A DNA stretch of 64,000 nucleotides. Source: Saccharopolyspora oryzae. GTDB lineage: Bacteria > Actinomycetota > Actinomycetes > Mycobacteriales > Pseudonocardiaceae. Shown piece after piece: positions 7,621 through 16,337 of the stretch. The stretch lies in NCBI RefSeq assembly GCF_027853915.1, contig NZ_JAQGLA010000002.1, positions 186,001 to 250,000 on the forward strand, read 5' to 3'. The notes below the pieces were generated by a model. The model saw only the letters and a program-made list of their open reading frames with translations, was not told the origin of the DNA and made no database searches. Position numbers and translations under genes: made by a program. Every line of letters starts with the position of its first letter. The first letter of the stretch is position 1.

Positions 7621-9021
7621 ATGGCACCGCTGATGACGTCCACTGATGTTGGCGCCGACGCCTCTTTTGGCGCGGCGGCGACTCCGACTGCGCCTGCTGG
7701 GTTTGGCGTGGTTGTCGAGTCTTGTCCGGCGGTGGGGTGCTCCGATGCCGAGCTCGTTGCTGAGATCGCCGAGATCGAGCGGGCCGTTCGTGTTGCTCGG
7801 ATGCGGCAGCTGCAGCTGATCGCCGAGGCCGAGCATCGGAGGTTGCCGTCGGAGCAGGGCGCGCGTTCTGCGCAGGTGTGGCTGCAGGAGTTGCTCCGCA
7901 TTGACCTGTCCGAGGCGAAGACTCGTGTTGTCGTCGCTCGCGATGTTGAGCGGCAGACGAGCAGCTACGGCGAACCGCTTGCCGCCGATCTGCCCGCTAC
8001 GGCCGATGCCCTCGACGACGGGGCGATCGGGATCGAGCATGCGCGGGTGGTTTCTCGCTGCGTGCGCAGCATGCCCGAGTACGCGCGCGTGCATCACACC
8101 GCCGACATCGACGCACTCCTGGCCGACAACGCTCGTCGCATGTGTCCGCGTGATCTCGCCAAGCTCGCTGAGCGCATCAAGTACCTGCTGGACCAGGACG
8201 GGGCTTACCGCGACGAGGAAGCCCAGTACGAGGCGCGGGAACTGCACTATGCCACCGGGCGGGACGGCATGTTGGTCATCAAGGCGCGCCTCGACCGGGA
8301 GACCGGCGCGAAGTTCGTGGAAGCCATCCGGCCGCTGTCAGCTCCCCGTCCCGAAGCGGACGGCGAGAAGGATCCGCGTGATGCCGGGCAGCGCAATGCC
8401 GACGGGCTCGCTGCGATGGTCGATCTCGTGCTGAACTCCGAGCAGATGCCGCGCACCGGGGGTCAGCGTCCGCATCTGAACATCACCGTCGACTTCGACG
8501 ACCTCAAGCGGGGGTTGCTGCTCGGCGACGAGGGCATGCCCGGCACTCTGCAGGCCACCGAGCAGTCCATCACCGCGGAGAACGTCCGTCGCATCGCCTG
8601 CGACTGCGAGGTCCTGCCCGTCGTTCTCGGGGGCGACAGCCTCCCGCTGGACGTCGGAACGGCCCAGCGGACGGCGCCCACGCACATCCGGGCGGCGTTG
8701 TTGCAGCGTGATGGGGTGTGCGCGTTCCCGGGGTGCGACCGTCCGCCTGGGACACCGCAAGCGCACCACGTCACGCACTGGATCGACGGAGGGCCCACCA
8801 CCGTCGACAACATGATCATGCTGTGCGGGCACCACCACCGCATCATCCACAGTCAGCAGTGGCGGATCGCGTTGCACAGCGGGCGGCCCGTGTTCACACC
8901 ACCGTCCGATGTGGACCCTTCGCGAACACCGAGGCCAGGCGGCAGAGCACTGCCCGCCGCCTACCGCGACACCCTCCGGGATCTCATCCCTGCACCCAGG
9001 GCCCCGGAGGGCATCGCGTGA
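7621..9021 (+). CDS. DUF222 / HNH endonuclease-domain protein (13E12 type)
   Basis: A 466-residue member of the actinobacterial DUF222-HNH family. DUF222 covers about residues 30-300, and a C-terminal HNH nuclease module covers about 365-420. Visible metal and catalytic features are CAFPGCDRPPG (Cys pair), QAHHVTHWIDGG (HNH histidines) and DNMIMLCGHHHRIIH. The cellular role of the family is unsettled; these genes are repeated in actinobacterial genomes and members in M. tuberculosis have been reported in the LexA regulon. A LexA-like box lies directly upstream here. ATG 7621 has GAGG only one base upstream, so leaderless or later initiation (ATG 7633) is possible. Confidence 0.88.
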   Translation: MAPLMTSTDVGADASFGAAATPTAPAGFGVVVESCPAVGCSDAELVAEIAEIERAVRVARMRQLQLIAEAEHRRLPSEQGARSAQVWLQELLRIDLSEAKTRVVVARDVERQTSSYGEPLAADLPATADALDDGAIGIEHARVVSRCVRSMPEYARVHHTADIDALLADNARRMCPRDLAKLAERIKYLLDQDGAYRDEEAQYEARELHYATGRDGMLVIKARLDRETGAKFVEAIRPLSAPRPEADGEKDPRDAGQRNADGLAAMVDLVLNSEQMPRTGGQRPHLNITVDFDDLKRGLLLGDEGMPGTLQATEQSITAENVRRIACDCEVLPVVLGGDSLPLDVGTAQRTAPTHIRAALLQRDGVCAFPGCDRPPGTPQAHHVTHWIDGGPTTVDNMIMLCGHHHRIIHSQQWRIALHSGRPVFTPPSDVDPSRTPRPGGRALPAAYRDTLRDLIPAPRAPEGIA

Positions 9022-9034
9022 CGCGCTTTTCCGC

Positions 9035-9682
9035 TCAGCGCGGCTGCTGGCCGTATCCGGAGAACAGCTCCGCGCAGCGGGCCAGCTCCTCCTCGCTGAG
9101 CAGACTCGGGTCACCAACTCGCGTTGCGGTCAGCCACAACTCGCACAGCCACTCCAGCTGGCGGGCTCGGTTGTAGGCCTTCGGCAAGGAATCCGCGATG
9201 GTGACCGTGCCGTGGTTGCGCAGGATGCAGCCGGTGCGATCCGCCAAGGCCTTCGACATCGACTCCGCCAAGGCGTCCGAGCCGAACGTCGCGTAATCCG
9301 CCACCCGCACCGGGCCGCCGAAATCCGCCAGCTGGTAGTGCACCGCCGGAACCTCGTTGCGCAGCAACGACAACGCCGTCGCGTGCAGCGAATGCGTGTG
9401 CACCACCGCACCCGCGTCGTGCTCCCGGTACGCCGTCAGGTGCATCGGCAGCTCCGAGGTGGGCTTGAGCTCGCCCTCGACCACCACACCATCCAGGTTC
9501 ACCACCGGGATGTCCGCCACCTGGAGATCGTCGTAATCGACGCCCGACGGCGTCACCGCCACCAGATCACCGCAGCGCACCGACACGTTGCCGGACGTGC
9601 CCACCACCAGCCGGTCCGCCGTCATGCGCTGGGCGATGGCGATGACCTCGCTCCGTTGCGCGGCCAGTCGCGAACTGCTCAC
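9035..9682 (-). CDS. Class II aldolase/adducin-family sugar-phosphate aldolase
   Basis: A 215-aa zinc-dependent aldolase of the L-fuculose/L-ribulose-phosphate type. The zinc-ligand pair is in VHTHSLHATAL, with a third His in RNHGTVTIAD; GTSGNVSVR is the phosphate-binding segment. The start is GTG 9682 with GAAGG upstream. It is the last gene of a leftward operon with an isomerase, two kinases, a 2-hydroxyacid dehydrogenase and a HAD phosphatase, so it probably cleaves a phosphorylated C4 or C5 sugar to a C2/C3 aldehyde and DHAP or a similar product. The exact substrate is not readable from sequence. Confidence 0.85.
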   Translation of the reverse strand: MSSSRLAAQRSEVIAIAQRMTADRLVVGTSGNVSVRCGDLVAVTPSGVDYDDLQVADIPVVNLDGVVVEGELKPTSELPMHLTAYREHDAGAVVHTHSLHATALSLLRNEVPAVHYQLADFGGPVRVADYATFGSDALAESMSKALADRTGCILRNHGTVTIADSLPKAYNRARQLEWLCELWLTATRVGDPSLLSEEELARCAELFSGYGQQPR

Positions 9683-9695
9683 TTCACACCTTCGT

Positions 9696-10190
9696 TCAAC
9701 ACGAGACGCCAGGAACTTCCGACGCCGCCGACTCGTAACCGCTGATCGCCGCCACCTTCTCAGCCGACGCCGACGACTCGTCGAAGTGGTAGCCCAGCCA
9801 CTCCCCCGCCAGCTTGCGAGCCAGCTCCAAACCGACCACCCGCTGGCCGAAGCACAGCACCTGGGCGTTGTTGCTCAGGATCGAGCGCTCCACCGAGTAG
9901 CTGTCGTGCGCGGTGACCGCGCGGATGCCCGGCACCTTGTTCGCGCTGATGGCCACGCCCAGACCGGTGCCGCACACCAGCAGCGCGCGATCCGCCTTGC
10001 CCTCGGCGACCAGACGCGCGGCGTTGACCGCCACGTGCGGGTAAGCCGTGTGCTCATCGGAGCCCACGCCCACGTCCACCACATCGGCCACGCGCGGGTC
10101 GTTCTCCAAGTCCTTCTTCAACGCGTCCTTGTACTGCAGCCCCGCGTCGTCGGAACCGACCACGATGCGCAGCGGCGCCTGCTCAGTCAC
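9696..10190 (-). CDS. RpiB/LacAB-family sugar-phosphate isomerase
   Basis: A 164-aa isomerase with the RpiB fold: GSDDAG near the N-terminus, then the active-site loop [13 protein letters not shown] and [14 protein letters not shown]. Homologues next to DAK-type kinases act on erythrulose 4-phosphate in tetritol catabolism (the EryI/DerI group described in mycobacteria). That is the favoured role, with ribose 5-phosphate isomerase as the alternative. GTG 10190 overlaps the kinase stop as GTGA, indicating translational coupling. The aldolase follows after 13 bp. Confidence 0.85.
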   Translation of the reverse strand: MTEQAPLRIVVGSDDAGLQYKDALKKDLENDPRVADVVDVGVGSDEHTAYPHVAVNAARLVAEGKADRALLVCGTGLGVAISANKVPGIRAVTAHDSYSVERSILSNNAQVLCFGQRVVGLELARKLAGEWLGYHFDESSASAEKVAAISGYESAASEVPGVSC

Positions 10191-11926
10191 TTCTCCTCGT
10201 CCTTCCTGTCACCGGCGAGCACCTCGCCGATCCGGGTGAGCGCGAGCGCCAACGACGTCGCACCGGGATCCGGCGTTCCGACGCTGCGCTCCGCCAGCGG
10301 TCGAGCACGACCAGTGCGGGGGCGCAGGTCTGCGGTCTTCGCCGCGGCCTCCGTGGCGACCTCCGCCGCGCGGGCCCAGGCCTCGCGGCCGCTCGCACCG
10401 CCGTCGACCTCGCGGCGCAGCGCCTCCACGAACGGCACCATCGCGTCGACCAGCGTCTTGTCGCCGAGCTCCGCACGACCCAGCCGCTGCACGGAAGCCA
10501 ACGCCGCCGACGCACCGGAAGTCAGATCGCCCGGCAGTGCCGCGCGGTGGTCCGGCAGCATGTCGCCGAACGACCGCAGCGCCGCGCCCCACAGGACGCC
10601 CGAGGTGCCACCGGCCTTCGCCGCCCAGGCGTCACCGGCATCGACCAGCACCGCCGCCGGGCCGACGCCCTTCGCCGCCGCTTCCTCCGCAGCCGCGATC
10701 GCCGCCGCGCTGCCGCGCGTCATGCCCCGGCCGTGGTCGCCGTCGCCGGCGATCGCGTCGAGACGGCCCAGCTCCTCTTCCTCGTCGTGCAGCAGATCCG
10801 CGATCGCGCGGAGTGCCTTCACCACGGTCGCCGAGGTCGCCTGGCCTTCCGCCGGGGCCACCACGGTCACCTTCTCCGGCAGCTCCGGCAGCTCCTCGTC
10901 CTCGACCTCCGCGTCCGCGGCGGCGATCTCGACGTTGCCCTTGCGGTACGCCGGCGAATCCGCCGGGGCCTGCCACAGCCGCTCCAGCTCGTCGTCCAGC
11001 CAGGTCAGGGTCAGCGAACAACCCGCCATGTCCAGGCTCGTCACCAGCTCGCCTACCTCGGGCGCGACGACCTCGATCCCGGCCTCGGCCAGCAGGCGGG
11101 ACACGGTGCCCCACACCACGAACAGCTCTTCGTACTTGGTGGCGCCCAGACCGTTCAGGATCGCCGTCACCCGACGGGATCCGGTCTCCGGAGCCTCCGC
11201 GAGCAGACCGTCGACCAGGATCTTCGCCAGCTCCGAGGCCGACGGCAGCTCCCGCTCCGAGACGCCCGGCTCGCCGTGGATACCCAGCCCGAGGCCCATC
11301 CGGCCCTCCGGCACCTCGAACAGCGGGTGGTCCTGGCCCGGCAGCGTGCAGCCGTCGAAGGCCACGCCCAGGCTGCGGGTGCGCGCGTTGGCGTGCTCGG
11401 CGACCCGGATGACCTCGTCGAAGTCGTAGCCCTCCTCGGCCGCCGCGGAAGCGACCTTGAAGACCACGAAGTCACCGACCACGCCGCGGCGCTTGTTCTG
11501 CTCCGCCGCCGGAGCGCTGGCCACGTCATCGGTGACCACCACGTTGTGCGCCCGGATCCCTTCGCGCTCCAACCGCTCCACGGCCAGACCGAAGTTCATG
11601 TTGTCCCCGGCGTAGTTGCCGAAGGAGAACACCACCCCGGCACCGCGGTCCACCGCGCGGCCGACCGAGTACGCGTCATCGGCCGACGGCGAGGTGAAGA
11701 TGTTGCCGATGACCGAACCGTCGGCGAAGCCCGGCCCGACCACGCCGCAGAACGCCGGGTAATGCCCAGATCCGCCACCGGTGACCACGGCGACCTTGCC
11801 CCGCCGCGGCCGCTTGGCCCGCACCACACCGCCCGGCACCTGCCGGACGTAGGAAGGATGCGCAGCCACGAAACCGGTCACCATGTCCTCGGTGAACGTC
11901 GCCGGGTCGTCGTACAAGCGCGTCAT
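10187..11926 (-). CDS. Dihydroxyacetone-kinase-family kinase (DhaK-DhaL fusion, LerK/DerK-like)
   Basis: A 579-aa ATP-dependent ketose kinase. The DhaK substrate domain covers about residues 1-330 ([23 protein letters not shown] region, later GLGIHGEPG). The DhaL nucleotide domain covers about 365-579 with the Mg2+/phosphate motif [10 protein letters not shown]. The two domains are fused as in ATP-dependent kinases, unlike the split PTS-type DhaKLM. Start ATG 11926 has GAGGAG seven bases upstream. It probably phosphorylates erythrulose or a related ketose before the coupled isomerase; dihydroxyacetone is also possible. Confidence 0.85.
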   Translation of the reverse strand: MTRLYDDPATFTEDMVTGFVAAHPSYVRQVPGGVVRAKRPRRGKVAVVTGGGSGHYPAFCGVVGPGFADGSVIGNIFTSPSADDAYSVGRAVDRGAGVVFSFGNYAGDNMNFGLAVERLEREGIRAHNVVVTDDVASAPAAEQNKRRGVVGDFVVFKVASAAAEEGYDFDEVIRVAEHANARTRSLGVAFDGCTLPGQDHPLFEVPEGRMGLGLGIHGEPGVSERELPSASELAKILVDGLLAEAPETGSRRVTAILNGLGATKYEELFVVWGTVSRLLAEAGIEVVAPEVGELVTSLDMAGCSLTLTWLDDELERLWQAPADSPAYRKGNVEIAAADAEVEDEELPELPEKVTVVAPAEGQATSATVVKALRAIADLLHDEEEELGRLDAIAGDGDHGRGMTRGSAAAIAAAEEAAAKGVGPAAVLVDAGDAWAAKAGGTSGVLWGAALRSFGDMLPDHRAALPGDLTSGASAALASVQRLGRAELGDKTLVDAMVPFVEALRREVDGGASGREAWARAAEVATEAAAKTADLRPRTGRARPLAERSVGTPDPGATSLALALTRIGEVLAGDRKDEEK

Positions 11927-11948
11927 CGCACTTCTCCTCAAGCAGCAG

Positions 11949-13412
11949 TCAGGAGCTCGCGCCCCAGTGCGGGCGGGCGCGGTCGATCGAAACCAGGTAC
12001 TCGCGGTAGCCGCGTTCGTAGAACTCCACCGCGTTCGGGTGCGGCTGCACGGTACGCCGCCCCTGGGCCCACAGCTCGCGGTCCACCGGCTCGCCCAGCG
12101 AGTCCCACGCGGTCATGGCCGCGCCGCGCGCGCCCACGCCTTCCTCGTAGGGCACGTGCAGCGGACGGCCGAGCACGTCGGCGAAGATCTGGCTCCACGC
12201 CGCCGAACGCGCCCCACCACCGCAGGCCGAGACCTCACCGGTCAGACCAGCGGATTCCAGGTTGTGCCGGGCCGCGTAGGCCACCGCCTCGCACATCGCG
12301 CGGACCAGGTCCGCCTGCGCGGTGTCCAGCGACAGCCCGGTGAACTGGCCGCGCGCGTGCGGGGCCACGAACGGCGCCCGCTCGCCCGAGGTGGACAGGA
12401 ACGACAGCGCCGAAACACCGCCGGCACCGGGCTTGCTGCTGGCGAGCAACGTCTCCAGCTGGTCCACCCCGGCGCCCACCATGGCCAGCACCCAGTCCAG
12501 GTTGGCGGTGCCGACCATCGCCGGCATCACCCGCAGGTAGCGCTGCTCCAGCGGGGTCGCCAGCCACATGCCCGCGGCCTCGCCGTGCGGGTCGATGGCG
12601 ACGTCGTCGCGCAGCACCTGGCAACCCAGCGTCGTGCCGATCACCAGGCTGCCGTCACCGACATTGCTGACGCCGGAACCGAACGCGCAGGCGGGCAGGT
12701 CGAACGGACCCGCCGACACCGGAAGTCCCGCAGGCAGACCGAGTTCCTTGGCCGCCTTGCCGTCCAGCGCGAACAGCTTGTTGCGCGGTGCGGGCTCGGC
12801 CAGCAGCCGCCGGTGCTCGGCGATCCCGCACGCCTCCAGCGCGGCCTGCGAGTAGGCGCGCTCCTTCACGTCCAGGAACGGCAGCGAAGCATCGGAGGCG
12901 TCCACGGTGATCTCACCGGTGAAGCGCTGCACGATCGCGTCGACGCAGTATCCGGCGACGGCGGCCCGCTCCAGGCGCTCCGGGGCGTGCTCGGCGAGGT
13001 GCGCCAGCAGCGGCCCCGCCGAACCGGGGAACATCCCCGACCCGGTGAGCTCGAAGACCTTCCGCTGCACACCGGATTCGCCCCAGCTGTCCAGGACACC
13101 GGCCGCGCGGGCGTCCAGCCACGAGATCGCCGGGCCGACCTGCTGGCCCTGGTGGTCGCGCAGCCAGAGGCCATCGCCCTGGCCGGTGATGGCCAGCGCT
13201 TCGACCACTTCGCCGGTGCTCTCGGCGACCGCAGCGACCTCGCGCACCACGCGGACCACCGAACCGATGACCTCGTCGAGGTCCTGCTCGACCCGGCCGC
13301 CCGGCAGCCGGTTGAGGGTGCTGCGCATGCTGTGCGTGACCAGGGCGGTTCCGTTGCGGTTGAGCAGCGACGCCTTGGTCACGGACGTTCCGACGTCAAC
13401 CCCGATGATCAT
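11949..13412 (-). CDS. FGGY-family carbohydrate kinase (EryA/xylulokinase-like)
   Basis: A 487-aa sugar or polyol kinase of the FGGY (ASKHA) superfamily. The N-terminal ATPase motif is VDVGTSVTK, followed by ALAITGQGDGLWL and AISWLDARA in the substrate lobe. The C-terminal nucleotide loop is ACGGGARSAAW. Among relatives it resembles erythritol and other polyol kinases. ATG 13412 overlaps the upstream dehydrogenase stop as ATGA. Two kinases of different folds in one operon suggest two entry substrates or two successive steps. Confidence 0.85.
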   Translation of the reverse strand: MIIGVDVGTSVTKASLLNRNGTALVTHSMRSTLNRLPGGRVEQDLDEVIGSVVRVVREVAAVAESTGEVVEALAITGQGDGLWLRDHQGQQVGPAISWLDARAAGVLDSWGESGVQRKVFELTGSGMFPGSAGPLLAHLAEHAPERLERAAVAGYCVDAIVQRFTGEITVDASDASLPFLDVKERAYSQAALEACGIAEHRRLLAEPAPRNKLFALDGKAAKELGLPAGLPVSAGPFDLPACAFGSGVSNVGDGSLVIGTTLGCQVLRDDVAIDPHGEAAGMWLATPLEQRYLRVMPAMVGTANLDWVLAMVGAGVDQLETLLASSKPGAGGVSALSFLSTSGERAPFVAPHARGQFTGLSLDTAQADLVRAMCEAVAYAARHNLESAGLTGEVSACGGGARSAAWSQIFADVLGRPLHVPYEEGVGARGAAMTAWDSLGEPVDRELWAQGRRTVQPHPNAVEFYERGYREYLVSIDRARPHWGASS

Positions 13413-14467
13413 GGCTGCAGACCCTCGAACTTCGCCAGCACGTCCGGGTTGGCCACGAAGCGCGGGCGCTTGCCCTCGAGGTACAGCGCGACCTCGCCGG
13501 CCACGATCTGCGCGGCTCGGTGCGCGGTCTGGCGGGTGGCACCGGCCAGGTGCGGGGTGGTGATGACGTTCGGCGCGTCGAACAGCGGCCAGTCGCGGGG
13601 CGGCGGCTCGATGTCGTAGACGTCGACGGCCAGCGCGCCGAGCCGACCGGACTTCAGCAGCTCCGGCAGCGGCGCGTAGTCCAGCAGGCCACCGCGCGCG
13701 GAGTTGATCAGCACCGCGCCTTCCGGCAGCAGCTTGAGGTTGTCGGCGTTGAGCAGGTTCTTGGTCTCCGGGGTCAGCCGCGCGTGCAGGCTGACCACCG
13801 AGCTGCGGCGCAGCAGGTCGTCGAGCTCGACCAGCTCGACGCCGTCGCGCGCGGCGTCCTCGGTCTTGACGAACGGGTCGGAGACCAGCACGTGCGAGCC
13901 GAAGGCCTTGAGCACGCGGGCCACGATCTTGCCGATCGCGCCGTAGCCGACGAGACCGACGGTGGCGCCCTCGAGCTCGATGCCGGCGTTCTCGTAGGCG
14001 TAGTAGTCACCGCGCCAGTTGCCCGACTTCAGCTCCGCGTCGGAACCGGGGATGCGGCGCAGCGCGGCGAGGGTCAACCCGACCGCGAACTCGGCGGCCG
14101 CGGCGGCGTTGCGGCCCGGCGCGTAGCTGACGATCACACCGTTGTCGGTGGCGGCCTGCAGGTCGACGTTCACCGGCCCGCCGCGGCAGACGCCGACGAA
14201 CTTCAGGTTCGGGGCGGCGGCCAGCACGTCGGAGGTGAACGGCGCCATCTGGGTGGCCACGATCTCCGCGTCGCCCAACGCGTCGAGCAGCTGCTGCTCG
14301 GTTCCGCTGGCCTCGAGCACGTTGCCGACCGGGCCGAACGGCTCCACCGGCCACGGCAGCTTCAGGGTGCTGAACTGCAGGTCGTGCGCACCCGCGCTGT
14401 CGCGGAGGGCGTCGACGAACACCTCGGGGGCGACGAAGTGGTCGCCTGCGGCCAGAACGCTGGTCAT
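13409..14467 (-). CDS. 2-hydroxyacid dehydrogenase (D-3-phosphoglycerate dehydrogenase-like)
   Basis: A 352-aa NAD(P)-dependent D-isomer-specific 2-hydroxyacid dehydrogenase. The cofactor loop is VGLVGYGAIGKIVA. The catalytic triad is visible as Arg in NSARGGLL, Glu in VDVYDIEPPP and His in TTPHLAG. There is no C-terminal ACT domain, so it is not a standard regulated SerA. Start ATG 14467 has an excellent AAAGGAG six bases away; a GTG 18 bp upstream is in frame but less likely. In this operon it may reduce or oxidise a sugar-acid or glycolaldehyde-derived intermediate. Confidence 0.85.
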   Translation of the reverse strand: MTSVLAAGDHFVAPEVFVDALRDSAGAHDLQFSTLKLPWPVEPFGPVGNVLEASGTEQQLLDALGDAEIVATQMAPFTSDVLAAAPNLKFVGVCRGGPVNVDLQAATDNGVIVSYAPGRNAAAAAEFAVGLTLAALRRIPGSDAELKSGNWRGDYYAYENAGIELEGATVGLVGYGAIGKIVARVLKAFGSHVLVSDPFVKTEDAARDGVELVELDDLLRRSSVVSLHARLTPETKNLLNADNLKLLPEGAVLINSARGGLLDYAPLPELLKSGRLGALAVDVYDIEPPPRDWPLFDAPNVITTPHLAGATRQTAHRAAQIVAGEVALYLEGKRPRFVANPDVLAKFEGLQP

Positions 14468-14578
14468 GGAGGACTCCTTTGTCACAAAGGCTGTCTTGCT
14501 GCGCTGCCCCGATTCTGCGTGATCAGAACCGTTCTACCTGCCCAGGAGCGGGGCGGCGCGGACGGGAGGAACGGGGGG

Positions 14579-15277
14579 TCAGCTGCCGACCGGCTCCGGC
14601 AGCGAGCCCACCAGGCGCTGCCGGACGTCGTCGAGGTCCGAGGCGACGTAGCTGGCACCGGCCAGCGCATCCTCGGCCGGGGGGTAGTCGGCGTTGGGGA
14701 TGGCCACCACGGTCATCCCGGCGGCCGCGGCCGCGCGCAGGCCGTTGCTGGAGTCCTCGACCGCCAGGCACTGCTTCGGGTCCTGGCCGAGCTTCTCGGC
14801 GGCCGCCAGGTAGACGTCCGGACTGGGCTTGCCCTTGGGCACCTCGGCGCTGGACACCGTGGCGCTGAAGTGCTTGACCAGGCCGTGGCGGTCCAGCACG
14901 GCGTCGATCAGGCGGCGCGGCGCGGAGGAGGCGAGCGCGATCGGGGCCCGGGCAGCGGACTCCTCGACCATCCGGGCCGAACCCGGCAGCAGCTCGATCT
15001 CACCGCCGTCGAGCGCGGCGATCATGTCGTCGACCACGATCTTCTCGGTGGCCTCGGCGGATTCGGTCGCCTCGGCGAACTCGGCGAGGAACGCCGACCA
15101 CTCGGGGGCGCTCATGCCCTGGACCTGCCGGGTCTGCGCCACCGTCCAGGTCTTGCCGCGAGCGGCGGCGAACTTGGCCCACATCCGCTCCCAGAGGTGT
15201 TCGCTCTCGACCAGGACGCCGTCCATGTCGAACACGACCGCGCGGTGGACGCCGTTCGGCCCCTCGGACTGGGTCAT
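14579..15277 (-). CDS. HAD-family phosphatase / beta-phosphoglucomutase-like hydrolase
   Basis: A 232-aa haloacid-dehalogenase-superfamily phosphatase with a helical cap. Motif I is FDMDGVLVES, motif II the Ser of ALASSAPRR, motif III the Lys of KGKPSPD and motif IV AVEDSSNGL. Start ATG 15277 follows GGGAGG at seven bases; a longer in-frame start at 15298 has no ribosome site. It is the first gene of the polyol operon, transcribed away from the DeoR gene across an ATTAAC-N9-GTTAAT operator. Its likely role is dephosphorylating a sugar or polyol phosphate. Confidence 0.85.
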   Translation of the reverse strand: MTQSEGPNGVHRAVVFDMDGVLVESEHLWERMWAKFAAARGKTWTVAQTRQVQGMSAPEWSAFLAEFAEATESAEATEKIVVDDMIAALDGGEIELLPGSARMVEESAARAPIALASSAPRRLIDAVLDRHGLVKHFSATVSSAEVPKGKPSPDVYLAAAEKLGQDPKQCLAVEDSSNGLRAAAAAGMTVVAIPNADYPPAEDALAGASYVASDLDDVRQRLVGSLPEPVGS

Positions 15278-15310
15278 CTCAAACCTCCCGCCAAACACTG
15301 GTACGGCTCA

Positions 15311-15333
15311 AATTAACATGACCAACGTTAATT
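15311..15333. promoter_or_regulatory. Operator 1 of the DeoR regulator (AATTAAC-N9-GTTAATT)
   Basis: Perfect 7-bp arms (15311-15317 and 15327-15333) with a 9-bp spacer lie between the HAD operon start and the DeoR gene. The same arms and spacer recur at 16232-16253 before the permease. Two matching sites on either side of one regulator gene strongly suggest its own operators. Confidence 0.7.
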
Positions 15334-15400
15334 GTCACCCTTTGATTGATAGTTCGGCGTCACCTCCCGAACAGGCCCCCGCGCGGGGCAAGATGACCGC

Positions 15401-16189
15401 ATGGCGTCCGCACCGAAGAAGCAGTCCCCCCGAATCCTGCGGCAGCAGAAGATCATCGACCACGTGGTCGCGCAGGGTTTCGCGAGCGCCGCGGAGCTGT
15501 CCGAGCTGACCGGGGTCAGCCTGATGACCGTGCACCGCGACCTCGACGACCTGGTCACCCGGGGCCTGCTGCGCAAGTACCACGGCGGGGTCTCCGCCCA
15601 ACCGTCCACGGTGTTCGAGAGCAGCTCGGACTTCCGCCTGCACACCCACACCGCGGAGAAGGAAGCCCTGGCCAGGGACGCGCTGCAGTTCATCACCCCC
15701 GGCATGTCGGTGATGCTGGACGACTCGACCACCGCGCTCGCGCTGGCCAGGCTGCTGCCCGACGTCGGCCCGCTGACCGTGGTCAGCAACTACCGGCAGG
15801 TGCAGGAGACGCTGCGCGACGTGCCCGACATCCGGCTGATCGGCCTGGGCGGCGAGTACTCCCGAACCCACGACTCCTACCTGGGCCTGCCCTGCCAGGA
15901 GATGATCAACGCCTTCTCGGTGGACATCGTGTTCCTGTCCACCTCGGCGATGAACGCGCGGCTCACCTTCCACCAGGAGCAGGAGATCGTGCTGGTCAAG
16001 CGGGCGATGCTGGCCAGCGCCACGACCAAGGTGCTGATGATGGACGCCAGCAAGGTGGCCCGCTCGGCGCTGCACCAGTTCGCCCCGGTCAGCGCCTTCG
16101 ACCACGTCCTGCTGGCCGGCGAGCTGGACCCCACCCTGGTCGAGGAGATGCGCGAGCAGACCGACGTCCGGCTCGCTCCCGTGGAGTGA
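15401..16189 (+). CDS. DeoR/GlpR-family transcriptional repressor
   Basis: A 262-aa DeoR-type regulator. The N-terminal winged helix covers about residues 15-70 (FASAAELSELTGVSLMTVHRDLDDL region), ending in LLRKYHGG, which is characteristic of the family. The C-terminal DeoRC sugar-phosphate-binding domain starts around residue 85 (MLDDSTTALALARLLP). It sits between the polyol catabolic operon and the permease and is flanked by two near-identical inverted repeats. A simple model is repression of both transcription units, relieved by a phosphorylated intermediate. Confidence 0.9.
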   Translation: MASAPKKQSPRILRQQKIIDHVVAQGFASAAELSELTGVSLMTVHRDLDDLVTRGLLRKYHGGVSAQPSTVFESSSDFRLHTHTAEKEALARDALQFITPGMSVMLDDSTTALALARLLPDVGPLTVVSNYRQVQETLRDVPDIRLIGLGGEYSRTHDSYLGLPCQEMINAFSVDIVFLSTSAMNARLTFHQEQEIVLVKRAMLASATTKVLMMDASKVARSALHQFAPVSAFDHVLLAGELDPTLVEEMREQTDVRLAPVE

Positions 16190-16231
16190 TCGACTGCGCC
16201 GCCCACCCGGAGCCGCGGTAGATATCGTTTA

Positions 16232-16253
16232 AATTAACGTCTTGCGCGTTAAT
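16232..16253. promoter_or_regulatory. Operator 2 of the DeoR regulator (ATTAAC-N9-GTTAAT)
   Basis: ATTAAC (16233-16238), a 9-bp spacer and GTTAAT (16248-16253) match operator 1 at 15311 in arms and spacing. The site lies about 85 bp upstream of the permease start, where a repressor could block its promoter. Confidence 0.7.
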
Positions 16254-16337
16254 ATGAACGAGGTGCATGATAGCCAGCACTCGTAGACCGGCCCGCTGTG
16301 AGCGTGCGCCGAGAACTTCCACTCCTTGGAGACAGTG

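Noticed and set aside
10547..15316. Two ~600-codon rightward frames opposite the polyol operon
   Set aside because: Antisense shadows of the kinase, dehydrogenase and HAD genes, which carry full family signatures.
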